Shown piece by piece: positions 33,645-42,634 of a stretch of DNA of 64,000 nt (position 1 is its first letter; each line of letters opens with the position of its first letter). The position numbers and the translations under genes were made by a program. Origin of the DNA: Bacteroidaceae bacterium (GTDB lineage: Bacteria > Bacteroidota > Bacteroidia > Bacteroidales > Bacteroidaceae); contig JAFXZY010000001.1 of assembly GCA_017541025.1 (NCBI GenBank), forward strand, positions 1 through 64,000, read 5' to 3'. The notes under the pieces are model-generated. The model did no database searches. It saw only the letters and a program-made list of their open reading frames with translations, and was not told the DNA's origin.

Positions 33645-36600
33645 TTAATTATCAAAGAAGCCAAAGCCTGCAATCGTCTGGAAGAAGCGGTCAACATAGT
33701 CCCATGACGTTGGAGACCAGAAGAAGCCCTGACGGTAAAGCACCTGCATGGTGAAGTCGTTAACTTCCTGTACGGGAATAGCCTCTTGGCCGTGAGTGAC
33801 ATCACTATATGCCACCAGACTCTGTAGACGCTCTACCTTCTGCGGGTCGGACTTCACCTGATCCAGCCTCTTCCGGAACTCCTCCTGCTCAACCATGTAC
33901 ACGGGGGTACCTACAGAATCCAGTTCACGGAGTACGTCACCAAGGAACACACTGTGGTTGTTGTAAGGATGGAATATACAACACTCGCGTGGTGTGGTAG
34001 TCAGCAGACAAATGGCATGTGCCACCTCGTTGATGGGAGAGAACTCAACAGGGTCTTTGAAACTCTCATAAGGACAGCAACCAATTAAGCTGAAGGCGCG
34101 CATTCTGTTTGCGAAGCTGTTGGTTTGGAAGTTCACCTGGAACTCACCGTCTGTAGAACGGGCTGCGAGGTTGCCTACACGCATAACCTTTCCAACGAGT
34201 CCCTTGGTAGCAACGGCATCGAGAACGATACGCTCAGAAAGGAATTTCGAAAGGGTATACTGGTTGCCGAAATATTGGTTCATAAACAGATGTTGCTCGT
34301 CCAGGAAGGCTTTGTCTGCCGTCTCACCATGCGTAAGGAAACCGCCCACGCTAACCGTGGAAACCTGAATAAGCTTAGCTCCTGTCTTCAGGCAGAAATC
34401 TACGCAGCGTTGGGTACCTTCTACGTTGACTCGTTCGATGTCGCCGTCCTTGGAGAAGTGTTTCACGATGGCAGCACAATTGAATACGGTATCGTAGCTT
34501 GTTGCTGCGTCATCACAACAGATTGAACAGAGGTCGTCCGTCACATCACCCTTGATGACCCGAAGTCGTCCGTTTTCAAAGAACTCGCGATAGGCTGATG
34601 CAAAATAGTAGTACAGAAGCGTCTGCAAGCGCTGCTGGGCATCTGATTGAGTCTTGGCACGTACAAGGCAGGTAATCGTCTCAGCCTCGGAATTGATGAG
34701 CTCGTGGAGCAGGTGAATGCCCAGGTATCCTGTAGCTCCCGTCAGGAAAACATTCCCTAACGTGAGTGGAGTGCCTTTACGGAAAGCGTCTATTGTGCTA
34801 CCAGCCAGTACTTTTTCAATGGCGGTATAGTCGAAGTCCTTAACTTCAGACTCCAATCCACCACTCTCTTCAGAATTCTCACCTTTCAATAGAGCAGCAA
34901 TCTGTCGGGGTGTAGAATTGTCAAAGACATCTCCATATACCAGATGGTGCCCTATTTTATCTACATCTATAATCAAACGTGTTACGACGAGTGAAGTACC
35001 ACCCAGTTCAAAGAAGTCATCGGTGGCTCCTACGCGTTCTACCTGTAGGATATCAGCGAAGATGTCGCAGAGCTGTTTCTCCAGATCATTTGCCGGTGCC
35101 ACATATTCTGTTGTTACGGAAAGCACAGGCTCAGGCAGTGCCTTCACGTCGGTCTTGCCACTGGGCGAGGTGGGCATTTTGTCGAGTTGCAGGTAGGCGG
35201 TAGGAACCATGTATTGGGTCAGGCTCTTGCTTATCTCAACTTTCAGTTCATCGATGTCCACTGGATGATTGGCAGTGAAGTAGGCACAGAGGTGTTCCTT
35301 GCCGTTAATCTTGCGAATCATCACAACCACTTGACCGATACCCTCCTGTTGGGCTATCACGCTTTCTATCTCACCCAGTTCAATGCGTAGTCCACGCAGT
35401 TTCACCTGATTGTCTGTACGTCCTAAGATACTAACGTAGCCGCGTTCGTCCCAACGGGCATAGTCGCCAGAACGGTACAATGTTTTGTCAATGGGGTCGT
35501 CAGGGAAGAACGGGTTGGGGATGAAAGCTTCGCGTGTCTTCTCTGGCAGGTTGTTATAACCTAAACCTACCTGTGCACCACCTATCAGCAGTTCACCTGT
35601 AACCCCTAAGGGAACGCGGTTCATGTCGGCATCCACTATGTATTCGGTAACGTTCACCAGTGGACGACCGATGGTGATGTGTTCGTCGTTCGTCACCTCG
35701 TGACTGTTGCTCTCCACCGTTATCTCGGTGGGGCCGTAACTGTTGAAGAGATGGGCTTTGGTGGTCTTTTGCAGTTCATACAGTTGGCTGTCAGAGAATT
35801 TCTCACCACCCAGTTCTATGATGCGGCAACCTGCCAGTGCCTGACGGAAGATGTCTGATTCGTATAGCTGCATCAGTCGTGAGGGCGTGCCTTGGAACAT
35901 GCCCACGTTGTTCTCCAACATAAACTCTGCCAAACGGATAGGATCATTGGTAATCTCATCGTTGGCTAATGCCAAGGTAAGACCATTGTACAGTGGAATA
36001 CCGATTTCCTCGACAGAGGCATCGAAGGATATGGTGGCCAGTCCGAGAATACACTTCACCTCCTGCGTCACCGTCCAGTTGCGGAAGTTGAGCGGATGGG
36101 CAAAGAGTTCGTTGCAGATGCCTTTGTGGTGAAGCATCACACCCTTTGGACGACCCGTAGAACCTGACGTATAAATAATGTACGCGAGGTCGCTGCCTTC
36201 CTGTGGAATACCGGGATTAGCCGTGTTCTGGCATTGCAACAAATCTACTACGTTCAGGGCTTTCTCCAATACCTTGAGACTTCCCTCACCTGCCTGTGTC
36301 TTCAGATTTGCAAGGTTTTCTTCATCTGTAACGATATAGGTAGCCTCACTGTCCTCAAGAATCAGCTTAATGCGGTCTGCAGGATAATGCGGATCGCAAG
36401 GAATATATGCTGCACCAGCCTTCATGATACCGAACATGGTAAAGATGAGGCGGCTGGTACGCGGTAGCAACATAGCCACACGATCGCCGCGCTTTACACC
36501 GTGCTCTATGAGCGCATTGGCCACACGGTTCATCTCTGCATTTAATTGGCTGAAGGTAAAGGTACCATCGCATGCCACCAGGGCCTTTGCGTCAGGCTTC

Positions 36601-39600
36601 TGCTCGGCATTTGCCTCAACGGCTTGATGGAACAGGCGGGTAGGCACTTCTGCTGTGCCAGCCATACGGAACGAATTAATCAAACGTTCCTGCTCCTCAC
36701 TGAGCATCGACACCTTGAGAAGACTGCCTTTGGGTGCTTCCATGAAATGCTCCACAACGCTTATGTAGGACTCTGCCAGCCCTGCTATCGTCTTCTCACT
36801 ATAGAAGGCATCGTCATACTCAAGGCAGACCACAGGCTGCCCGTTCTGTTCTATAATGATGATATCAAGTTTCTGTTTTGGTACATCTACTTCAATCGAC
36901 TTGACATCTATATTCTTGCCACCAACGGTATGTTTTTCAAACACTCCCAACTGATAAGTGTAGGTTGTGTTAGCCGAGAAATCATAATCGGCAGCAATAC
37001 GTGCGAAGGGGTATTGCTCGTGTCGCATCGTCTGTTCGAAATCCTGGCTTGTACGGCGGATGAACTCCTCTACGGTCTGATCTGTAATGTGTCCCGCCAA
37101 TGGAAGGGTATTGACAAACATACCTGTTGTGTCAGCCAGACGTAAGTCGGAACGGCCATTGCTGATTGTGGAGATATATACATGACGATTGTTTGTGTAT
37201 CGCGATAGTGTGTAGTAAGCTGCGGCAAGCATCAGGCTGGCAGGCGTTACATTCAGCTTCCTGCAGAACTGCTCCACTTTGTTGTAATCGAAGGTTCTTG
37301 CTACCTGGGCAACATGACCGTGAGGCTCACTGGGCGAGAAATCGTCAGTTATCTCTGTACACCCCTCGCACTCCTTCATTACTTCAGCAAAGTAGGCCTT
37401 GGCCTCCTGATACTCTTGACCATTCTCCGCTTGGCGCTGCTCCTGCGAGAACTGCAGATAGCCTATCTGTTCGCGATCTATGGTACCTCCGTCGAGGAGA
37501 GTGCATAACTGACGTAGCATCAGGTCTGTCGAAGCTCCGTCAGAGATGAGATGGTGAACGTCCATCAGAATGACAACGCGCTTTTCCGTTTGCACGATTT
37601 CCATGCGGTAGAGCGGACCACGCTCTAAGTGGAAAGGCAGTGTAAATTGATGTTGATAGTCGGCCAGTTCCTCTTCTGTCATCTCGTTACGGGTTACCAG
37701 CGGTTCCTGGTCAGGATCGTACACCTGGACAACGTCGTCACCCTGTGTCTCGAAATGGATGTTGAAGGCAGGATGTGCCTGGATAATCTGTATCAGGGTT
37801 TCTTCCACCTTGTCAGCATCAACGCCAGAGGGAAGTGTGATGGCAATGGGAAGATTATAGGTGACATCAAGCGGATGCTTCATGCACTCGTAATATACAC
37901 CCAACTGGGCGTAGTTGAGCGGAGCAGAGGTAAGATTAAGGTGAGTTTCCGTCTCTCCCTTCTTACTTCTTCCACCATCCATCAGACTTTTGATAATCTC
38001 GTTCTCGATACTCTGAATAGTCACTTCTTTCGCCATCGACTTAGCGTCAAGCTCTATGCCGTAGCGCTTATTGACCTCTACCGCCAGTTTCATGGCCGTA
38101 ATGGATGTAAGGCCAGTGTAGCCCAGCACCGTTGTGATGCCAAAGTCGCTGTTGCCCACTAGCTTCGAAATAATCTCGTGGAGCTCCTTCTCCAGCACAT
38201 TCATTGGGGCCTGTGCTGTTTGTTGCGACTGAACTGCAGCAGACCGAACAGGCTTGGGAAGTGCCCGCTTGTCAACTTTCTGGTTTTGGTTCATCGGGAT
38301 GGCATCAATCTGCATCGTCACCTCAGGCACCATATATGGTGGCTTTTTTTCATGAATGAATTTGTTTAGTGCTTCAATGTCGACAGGAGAATCGCTCACC
38401 ACGTAGGCGGCGATGTACTTACCAGCTCCTTCTCCTTCCGTATCGAAAGCATGAACTGTGGCGTCCTTGATACCTGGGAAGTCACGTATCACGGCCTCCA
38501 CTTCTTTCAGTTCAACACGAAAACCGCGAATCTTCACCATACCGTCACGACGGCCTACGAATACCAGTTCACCGTCTTTACGCTGCCTGACGATGTCGCC
38601 CGTCTTGAAAATCCGGCCGTATGTGTCGTCTTCCATTATTTTCTGGGCAGACAACTCAGGAGCATTCAGATAGCCCCGGCATACCTGAGGTCCCCTCACC
38701 CATAGCTCACCCTCTTCGCCAGGTGCAGCAGGTTGACCATTATCGGCCATAATAACCAATGTTGTTTCACCCAGAGGGGTGCCTAGTATAGACTGCTCTT
38801 CACGCTCTATCAGATTATGTCCGGCAATACTCGTACACTCAGAACTACCGTAGAAGTTAACCATTCGGATATGCTTCGGTGGGGTTAAAGGCGGTAGTGC
38901 CTCACCACCGCAACTAAGCACCTCCAGCGTGGTGTCTTCATCCATACTGCCGGCAAACTGATAAGCCATCATGGTAGTCATGAAAATATGTGTGATACTT
39001 TCCTTACGGATGTACGCTTTCAGTCGTCCCATATCAAAGCGCTCGGCATTGTCCAGAATGTGCAGGGTGGCACCTAAAGAAAGGGCTCCCCATGTCTCAA
39101 CAACAGTGGGTACAAAACCGAAGCTGGCGTAGTTAGCTACACGGCTACCGACCTTCATGCCCAGGAACTTTCCAAATGGAACAGAAGATGAGGCTACGTT
39201 GCGCTGTTCCAGCATAACGCCCTTGGGTTGTCCTGTGGTTCCTGAAGTATAAACAAGCATCACCAGACCTGTTGGGTCAGGGTCTTTCAACGGCTCGGTG
39301 ACAGGCGGCAACTGGCTGATATCCTTAGTCAGAAGGAGTGGCGTAGTAACGTCGCCTAACAGCGGCAGCAACTCCTCGTCGGCAATCAGCAACTTGGCGT
39401 GGGCATCCTGAATCATGTATCTCAGACGCTCCTGGGGGTATGTGGGGTCCAGGGGCTGATAAGCGCAGCCAGCTTTCAATACGCCGAGCGGTGCAATGGG
39501 CATCCACTCGCAACGTGGAATCAAAATGGCAACGACATCCTCTTTGCCCAGCCCTTTCGAGGCTACAAATGCTGCTATGCGGTCGCTGATTTCATCCACT

Positions 39601-39710
39601 TCGGCATAAGTGTACCGCTTATCTTTATAAACCACGGCGACATTTTGTGGAGTCGCCTTCGCCTGCTGACGGAACAGCGCGGCAATCGTCTGTGTCTGAG
39701 TCATATTCAT
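33645..39710 (-). CDS. Two-module nonribosomal peptide synthetase with terminal reductase (A-T-C-A-T-R)
   Basis: From the chosen start at 39710 the protein has 2021 residues. Order: A1 (about 10-500, A3 VYTSGTTGQPKGVML, A10 NQKVDKRALP); T1 with Ser in GLTSI (about 532); C domain with HHLISDG (about 717); A2 (about 1050-1545, YTSGSTGRPKGVML, SFDASVEE, NSYGPTE, PSGKTDVKALP); T2 with Ser in FFELGGTSL (about 1572); NAD(P)H-type thioester reductase (about 1655 to end, TGATGYLG, YTLSK). The product is predicted as a dipeptide released as an aldehyde or alcohol. A1 lacks the FDxS Asp235 (reads SFGFVPT) and the GPTE motif (NFYGSSE), so its substrate may be unusual. The start at 39764 lies upstream of the promoter and is rejected; 39704 is also possible. 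Confidence 0.95.
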   Translation of the reverse strand: MNMTQTQTIAALFRQQAKATPQNVAVVYKDKRYTYAEVDEISDRIAAFVASKGLGKEDVVAILIPRCEWMPIAPLGVLKAGCAYQPLDPTYPQERLRYMIQDAHAKLLIADEELLPLLGDVTTPLLLTKDISQLPPVTEPLKDPDPTGLVMLVYTSGTTGQPKGVMLEQRNVASSSVPFGKFLGMKVGSRVANYASFGFVPTVVETWGALSLGATLHILDNAERFDMGRLKAYIRKESITHIFMTTMMAYQFAGSMDEDTTLEVLSCGGEALPPLTPPKHIRMVNFYGSSECTSIAGHNLIEREEQSILGTPLGETTLVIMADNGQPAAPGEEGELWVRGPQVCRGYLNAPELSAQKIMEDDTYGRIFKTGDIVRQRKDGELVFVGRRDGMVKIRGFRVELKEVEAVIRDFPGIKDATVHAFDTEGEGAGKYIAAYVVSDSPVDIEALNKFIHEKKPPYMVPEVTMQIDAIPMNQNQKVDKRALPKPVRSAAVQSQQTAQAPMNVLEKELHEIISKLVGNSDFGITTVLGYTGLTSITAMKLAVEVNKRYGIELDAKSMAKEVTIQSIENEIIKSLMDGGRSKKGETETHLNLTSAPLNYAQLGVYYECMKHPLDVTYNLPIAITLPSGVDADKVEETLIQIIQAHPAFNIHFETQGDDVVQVYDPDQEPLVTRNEMTEEELADYQHQFTLPFHLERGPLYRMEIVQTEKRVVILMDVHHLISDGASTDLMLRQLCTLLDGGTIDREQIGYLQFSQEQRQAENGQEYQEAKAYFAEVMKECEGCTEITDDFSPSEPHGHVAQVARTFDYNKVEQFCRKLNVTPASLMLAAAYYTLSRYTNNRHVYISTISNGRSDLRLADTTGMFVNTLPLAGHITDQTVEEFIRRTSQDFEQTMRHEQYPFARIAADYDFSANTTYTYQLGVFEKHTVGGKNIDVKSIEVDVPKQKLDIIIIEQNGQPVVCLEYDDAFYSEKTIAGLAESYISVVEHFMEAPKGSLLKVSMLSEEQERLINSFRMAGTAEVPTRLFHQAVEANAEQKPDAKALVACDGTFTFSQLNAEMNRVANALIEHGVKRGDRVAMLLPRTSRLIFTMFGIMKAGAAYIPCDPHYPADRIKLILEDSEATYIVTDEENLANLKTQAGEGSLKVLEKALNVVDLLQCQNTANPGIPQEGSDLAYIIYTSGSTGRPKGVMLHHKGICNELFAHPLNFRNWTVTQEVKCILGLATISFDASVEEIGIPLYNGLTLALANDEITNDPIRLAEFMLENNVGMFQGTPSRLMQLYESDIFRQALAGCRIIELGGEKFSDSQLYELQKTTKAHLFNSYGPTEITVESNSHEVTNDEHITIGRPLVNVTEYIVDADMNRVPLGVTGELLIGGAQVGLGYNNLPEKTREAFIPNPFFPDDPIDKTLYRSGDYARWDERGYVSILGRTDNQVKLRGLRIELGEIESVIAQQEGIGQVVVMIRKINGKEHLCAYFTANHPVDIDELKVEISKSLTQYMVPTAYLQLDKMPTSPSGKTDVKALPEPVLSVTTEYVAPANDLEKQLCDIFADILQVERVGATDDFFELGGTSLVVTRLIIDVDKIGHHLVYGDVFDNSTPRQIAALLKGENSEESGGLESEVKDFDYTAIEKVLAGSTIDAFRKGTPLTLGNVFLTGATGYLGIHLLHELINSEAETITCLVRAKTQSDAQQRLQTLLYYYFASAYREFFENGRLRVIKGDVTDDLCSICCDDAATSYDTVFNCAAIVKHFSKDGDIERVNVEGTQRCVDFCLKTGAKLIQVSTVSVGGFLTHGETADKAFLDEQHLFMNQYFGNQYTLSKFLSERIVLDAVATKGLVGKVMRVGNLAARSTDGEFQVNFQTNSFANRMRAFSLIGCCPYESFKDPVEFSPINEVAHAICLLTTTPRECCIFHPYNNHSVFLGDVLRELDSVGTPVYMVEQEEFRKRLDQVKSDPQKVERLQSLVAYSDVTHGQEAIPVQEVNDFTMQVLYRQGFFWSPTSWDYVDRFFQTIAGFGFFDN

Positions 39711-39733
39711 GGTGTTAATATAAAATTTATTGG

Positions 39734-39765
39734 CAAAGATACTAGTAAGTGAGGAATTCTCCAAA
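39734..39765 (-). promoter_or_regulatory. Promoter of the NRPS gene, TTTG-N20-TATCTTTG
   Basis: On the minus strand TTTG lies at 39762-39765 and TATCTTTG at 39734-39741 with a 20-base spacer. The start at 39710 lies about 24 bases downstream, which excludes the longer start at 39764. Confidence 0.8.
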
Positions 39766-39902
39766 CATTTTCGAGAATTTTTGAAGTACAGCCGATCTTC
39801 AAGGCTGTCTACACAGTCTCAAAGATATGACTAAAACCCAATTCTCGCCTTTGACCTTGGTATCTCAATAGGGCAGATATCCTCTAGTAAAAAAGCATTA
39901 AA

Positions 39903-40985
39903 TTAATCTTTTTCCAGCAGGATGTTAAGCATTTGGTGGTCTAATTTGTGGCCATGGAAATACTTGTAATCTACATCGCTGCGGTGACTGTCTAATATGC
40001 CGAAGGAGCCTCGCAGGTTCCACAGAGCCCATCCCAGTCCCATCTGATGGAAGACACTCAGGTTATCCTGGAGCCACTTGAGGGCTACTTTATGTGGTGT
40101 CTGGTTGTGGCATCCGAACTCACCAATAAAGGCTCTTCCGCCCTGATGGAATAAGGGTGCCCAACTGCGCTGCTGCATGTCCAGTAACCATTGACGGTCA
40201 TAGTGTCTGCCGTCAGCATCCAGAGGCCACATTAGCTTTTCCTTAGGGAATGGCATGGGACCGTTGCCATAAACCCACGAGGCACCGTAATGCGAAACAA
40301 GCATGGGCTGATAGCCGCGTCCGCACTGGATGATTTGGGGAAGGTCTTCTATGGTCAGCAGGGGACGTCCGCCCCATTCCAGTCCGTCGATGAGAATAAG
40401 ACGGTGTGGAGAGTGACTGCGTATCTCGCTTACCAGGCAACGCACTACTCGCTCATAGTCCTCGTCCTTAATCTTCGCTACCTCGTTCAGCAGATTGAAA
40501 CTCAGGTGCTTGCTCTTTATCCCTTTGTATCGCTGAGCCAGAACGCCCCATTGGTAGGCACAGCCGTCTAATGCCTCTTGGTCACGGAAGATATCTTGTG
40601 GTTCGGCTGGTGGGTTAACGCAATAGCCTGGGGCACGATGTAGGTTCAGACAGACATGAATGTGGTATTTCTGTCCCCATTTCACGGCATTGTCTAAATC
40701 CTCCAGTATACGTTCGTCTATCTCATAGTATTCGCCAGGCTTGCTCCAGTTCCAGTAGCTAAGCGGCAATCGCACGAAATTGAAGCCCCAGTCAGTTATC
40801 CATTGGAATTCCTCTTCACGGAAGGGTTCCGGGTGGTCTGCAGTGAAGTAATTCAGCAGATTGAATCCGCGCCACCGCTCAGGATGAACGTTTCTGACAC
40901 GGGCCAAAGCATCGGATGCCAGACCAGGCATCATAAGGATACTGGCTGTCGCACCCAAGGTTAGAAGAAAATCTCGTCTTTGCAT
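39903..40985 (-). CDS. GH5-family glycoside hydrolase, Tat- or Sec-exported
   Basis: The 360-residue protein begins MQRRDFLLTLGATASILMM, a twin-arginine-like signal peptide with RRDF. The catalytic domain is GH5-like: RGFNLLNYF, FVRLPLSYWNW, LHRAPGYCVN, FNLLNEVAKI with the acid/base Glu and IGEFGCHNQ with the nucleophile Glu. It should be a periplasmic or surface endo-glycanase (cellulase/mannanase-type). No SusC/D genes are adjacent, so it is not in a clear polysaccharide utilisation locus. It is transcribed toward the NRPS gene and has a weak -7 box at 41008-41015. Confidence 0.87.
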   Translation of the reverse strand: MQRRDFLLTLGATASILMMPGLASDALARVRNVHPERWRGFNLLNYFTADHPEPFREEEFQWITDWGFNFVRLPLSYWNWSKPGEYYEIDERILEDLDNAVKWGQKYHIHVCLNLHRAPGYCVNPPAEPQDIFRDQEALDGCAYQWGVLAQRYKGIKSKHLSFNLLNEVAKIKDEDYERVVRCLVSEIRSHSPHRLILIDGLEWGGRPLLTIEDLPQIIQCGRGYQPMLVSHYGASWVYGNGPMPFPKEKLMWPLDADGRHYDRQWLLDMQQRSWAPLFHQGGRAFIGEFGCHNQTPHKVALKWLQDNLSVFHQMGLGWALWNLRGSFGILDSHRSDVDYKYFHGHKLDHQMLNILLEKD

Positions 40986-41007
40986 GATAACTTATTTTTT
41001 TTCAGTG

Positions 41008-41015
41008 CAAATATA
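41008..41015 (-). promoter_or_regulatory. -7-like box upstream of GH5 gene
   Basis: TATATTTG on the minus strand lies 23 bases upstream of the start at 40985. The -33 is not clear, so the call is tentative. Confidence 0.4.
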
Positions 41016-41126
41016 TATATATGTGTTTTTCTCAATAACTGCCAAATAGTGTTTTATTTGTCAAATAATAAGAATGATTCGAAATATGTCTTCAGAAGCA
41101 ACCCAAAAACAGGGACTTAACTCGAT

Positions 41127-41166
41127 ACATGCATTGAGTTAACTAATTACATGTTTTGAGTTAACT
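41127..41166. repeat. 22-bp tandem repeat with AGTTAACT palindromes
   Basis: Two copies of ACATG(C/T)(A/T)TTGAGTTAACT start at 41127 and 41149 (period 22), after a partial third TTAACTC near 41118. The rest of the 40986-41289 gap has no supported ORF. Confidence 0.6.
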
Positions 41167-41289
41167 CACCGCATTTAGTGCGTTTATATCATCTATGATC
41201 AACGGTCAAAAATACGATATTCCTGTGCATAATTCACAATGTGGCGTAGAAGTAGGCTATCCCGCACTTTTGTTTGGTGTGCAACGGCT

Positions 41290-42417
41290 TTATTTCTCTA
41301 TCACCATTTCAAACTGGCAACAGGGGTCTGTTCGGTTGGCTAAGTGTTTGGTGATTGGCGAACAGCCCAATAGCACGCTGTAGGTGCTGGCCTTTATGGT
41401 CTTGCCGTCGGGTAGGAATTCCAGCAGACGTAGCCATCCATCGCCACCGCTTCCACCAGCACCGCCAGAGAGGTACTGCACGTTGAACATCATCTGGTGG
41501 ACACTCAGGCCTGAAGCATTCTTATCACATCGGTAAGCCATATTGCTCAAGAAGTCGTAATCGCTGCCAGGCTCTTTTCCGTCATCGGAAGCAGGGTGCC
41601 CTGTGTGGCCGCAAATGGCCAGACGGATGTTCTTGCAGGGATAGAGCAGTTTATCCCAAATCTGTTGCCCCCAGTTAGGGTCTGAAACCTTGTAGTTGCT
41701 ATTGGTGTATTTGGGCGTTCCACCACCTTTAATCTCCTTGAGCAGGTTGTGAGTCAGGAAGATAACCGTATGGTCCTTATAGCGGTTGCTTTCGCAAAGT
41801 TCACGAGCCCAACAGAGGACCGTATCTCTGGGTGCCCATTCGGTACCTATTATCAGTAGCTTGCCCCAATGTTGCGTTTCGAACTCCCATGCTGCATTTT
41901 CCAGCGATGCTTGTCCCATACGGTTGGGTAGAGTTGCCACCAAGTGTTCGGCCGTTTTGCTATTGCGTTCAGGTGTGCAATATTCGGGGTAATGTGTAAA
42001 GTCCTCGTCGCCGCGCATGTAGCCATATTCGTGGTTGCCACCTGCAATAATATATGGTACACGATTATCCAAGCGTTCCAGACAATGACTGACCCACTGC
42101 CACTGCTGGCGGCTGGTCTGGTTGTGGTTCTTTTTGCCTTTCACTACTAGATTGTCATTTGTCTGAACCACATCGCCTGTAAAGAGTACGGCTTGTAAAT
42201 TCAGTTTTTCGGCATTGCCCGCCATCCATGCCGTGCAGAGTTCCAGGACGGGTTGGTTCTGGTCGAACCGTGTATAACTTTGTGCATCGCCAAAGACAAT
42301 CATCGAGAAAGATTCCTGATTGCTCATCTGCACCTCTGCCCTTTGTGCCCTGATTGCGAACGTAATACATAGCGTAAGTAATAGAACGAAGAATTGTTTC
42401 TTTAACCTATAGTCCAT
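41290..42417 (-). CDS. Calcineurin-like metallophosphoesterase, secreted
   Basis: The 375-residue protein has a signal peptide (FFVLLLTLCITFAIRAQ) and the metallophosphoesterase motifs: MIVFGDAQ, LFTGDVVQ, AGGNHEYG, a long loop and later FLTHN and AICGHTGHP. These bind two metals. Targets may include phosphoesters of nucleotides or lipids; sequence does not tell. A -7 box TATATTTG lies at 42456-42463 on this strand. The neighbouring GH5 gene follows downstream after 304 bases. Confidence 0.84.
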   Translation of the reverse strand: MDYRLKKQFFVLLLTLCITFAIRAQRAEVQMSNQESFSMIVFGDAQSYTRFDQNQPVLELCTAWMAGNAEKLNLQAVLFTGDVVQTNDNLVVKGKKNHNQTSRQQWQWVSHCLERLDNRVPYIIAGGNHEYGYMRGDEDFTHYPEYCTPERNSKTAEHLVATLPNRMGQASLENAAWEFETQHWGKLLIIGTEWAPRDTVLCWARELCESNRYKDHTVIFLTHNLLKEIKGGGTPKYTNSNYKVSDPNWGQQIWDKLLYPCKNIRLAICGHTGHPASDDGKEPGSDYDFLSNMAYRCDKNASGLSVHQMMFNVQYLSGGAGGSGGDGWLRLLEFLPDGKTIKASTYSVLLGCSPITKHLANRTDPCCQFEMVIEK

Positions 42418-42455
42418 AACCTTGTCTGTTTTCCTTAACTATTACTAATTCGCCA

Positions 42456-42463
42456 CAAATATA
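42456..42463 (-). promoter_or_regulatory. -7 box for the metallophosphoesterase gene
   Basis: TATATTTG on the minus strand with a TTG (42484-42486) 20 bases upstream; start codon at 42417 lies 39 bases downstream. Confidence 0.5.
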
Positions 42464-42546
42464 TATAAATAATGTCTTGCAAGCAAGAAACTCTTGCAAA
42501 AAGAATGGACTTCGTATGAGAACCGTTCGAGTTATCGGTTTGACTA

Positions 42547-42625
42547 CGTCTCGAACACACTTTCGTTCGGATAAAAAAATATATTCTGATTTATTTTGTT
42601 TATCTCTCACTTAATCGTAACTTTG
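42547..42625 (+). promoter_or_regulatory. 79-bp promoter repeat, copy B (nrnA)
   Basis: It aligns without gaps to 18812-18890. The promoter has TTTG at 42595-42598 and TAACTTTG at 42618-42625 with a 19-base spacer ending CTCACTTAATCG. The start codon of nrnA at 42635 is only nine bases past the -7 box. Confidence 0.75.
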
Positions 42626-42634
42626 CAAACTATT

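Noticed and set aside
39711-39764. Longer NRPS start MENSSLTS at 39764
   Set aside because: It would lie at the -33 box of a consensus promoter on the same strand; transcription starts downstream of it.
41195-41383. Forward 62-codon ORF over the 3' end of the metallophosphoesterase gene
   Set aside because: More than half overlaps the conserved gene and no signal or family is seen.
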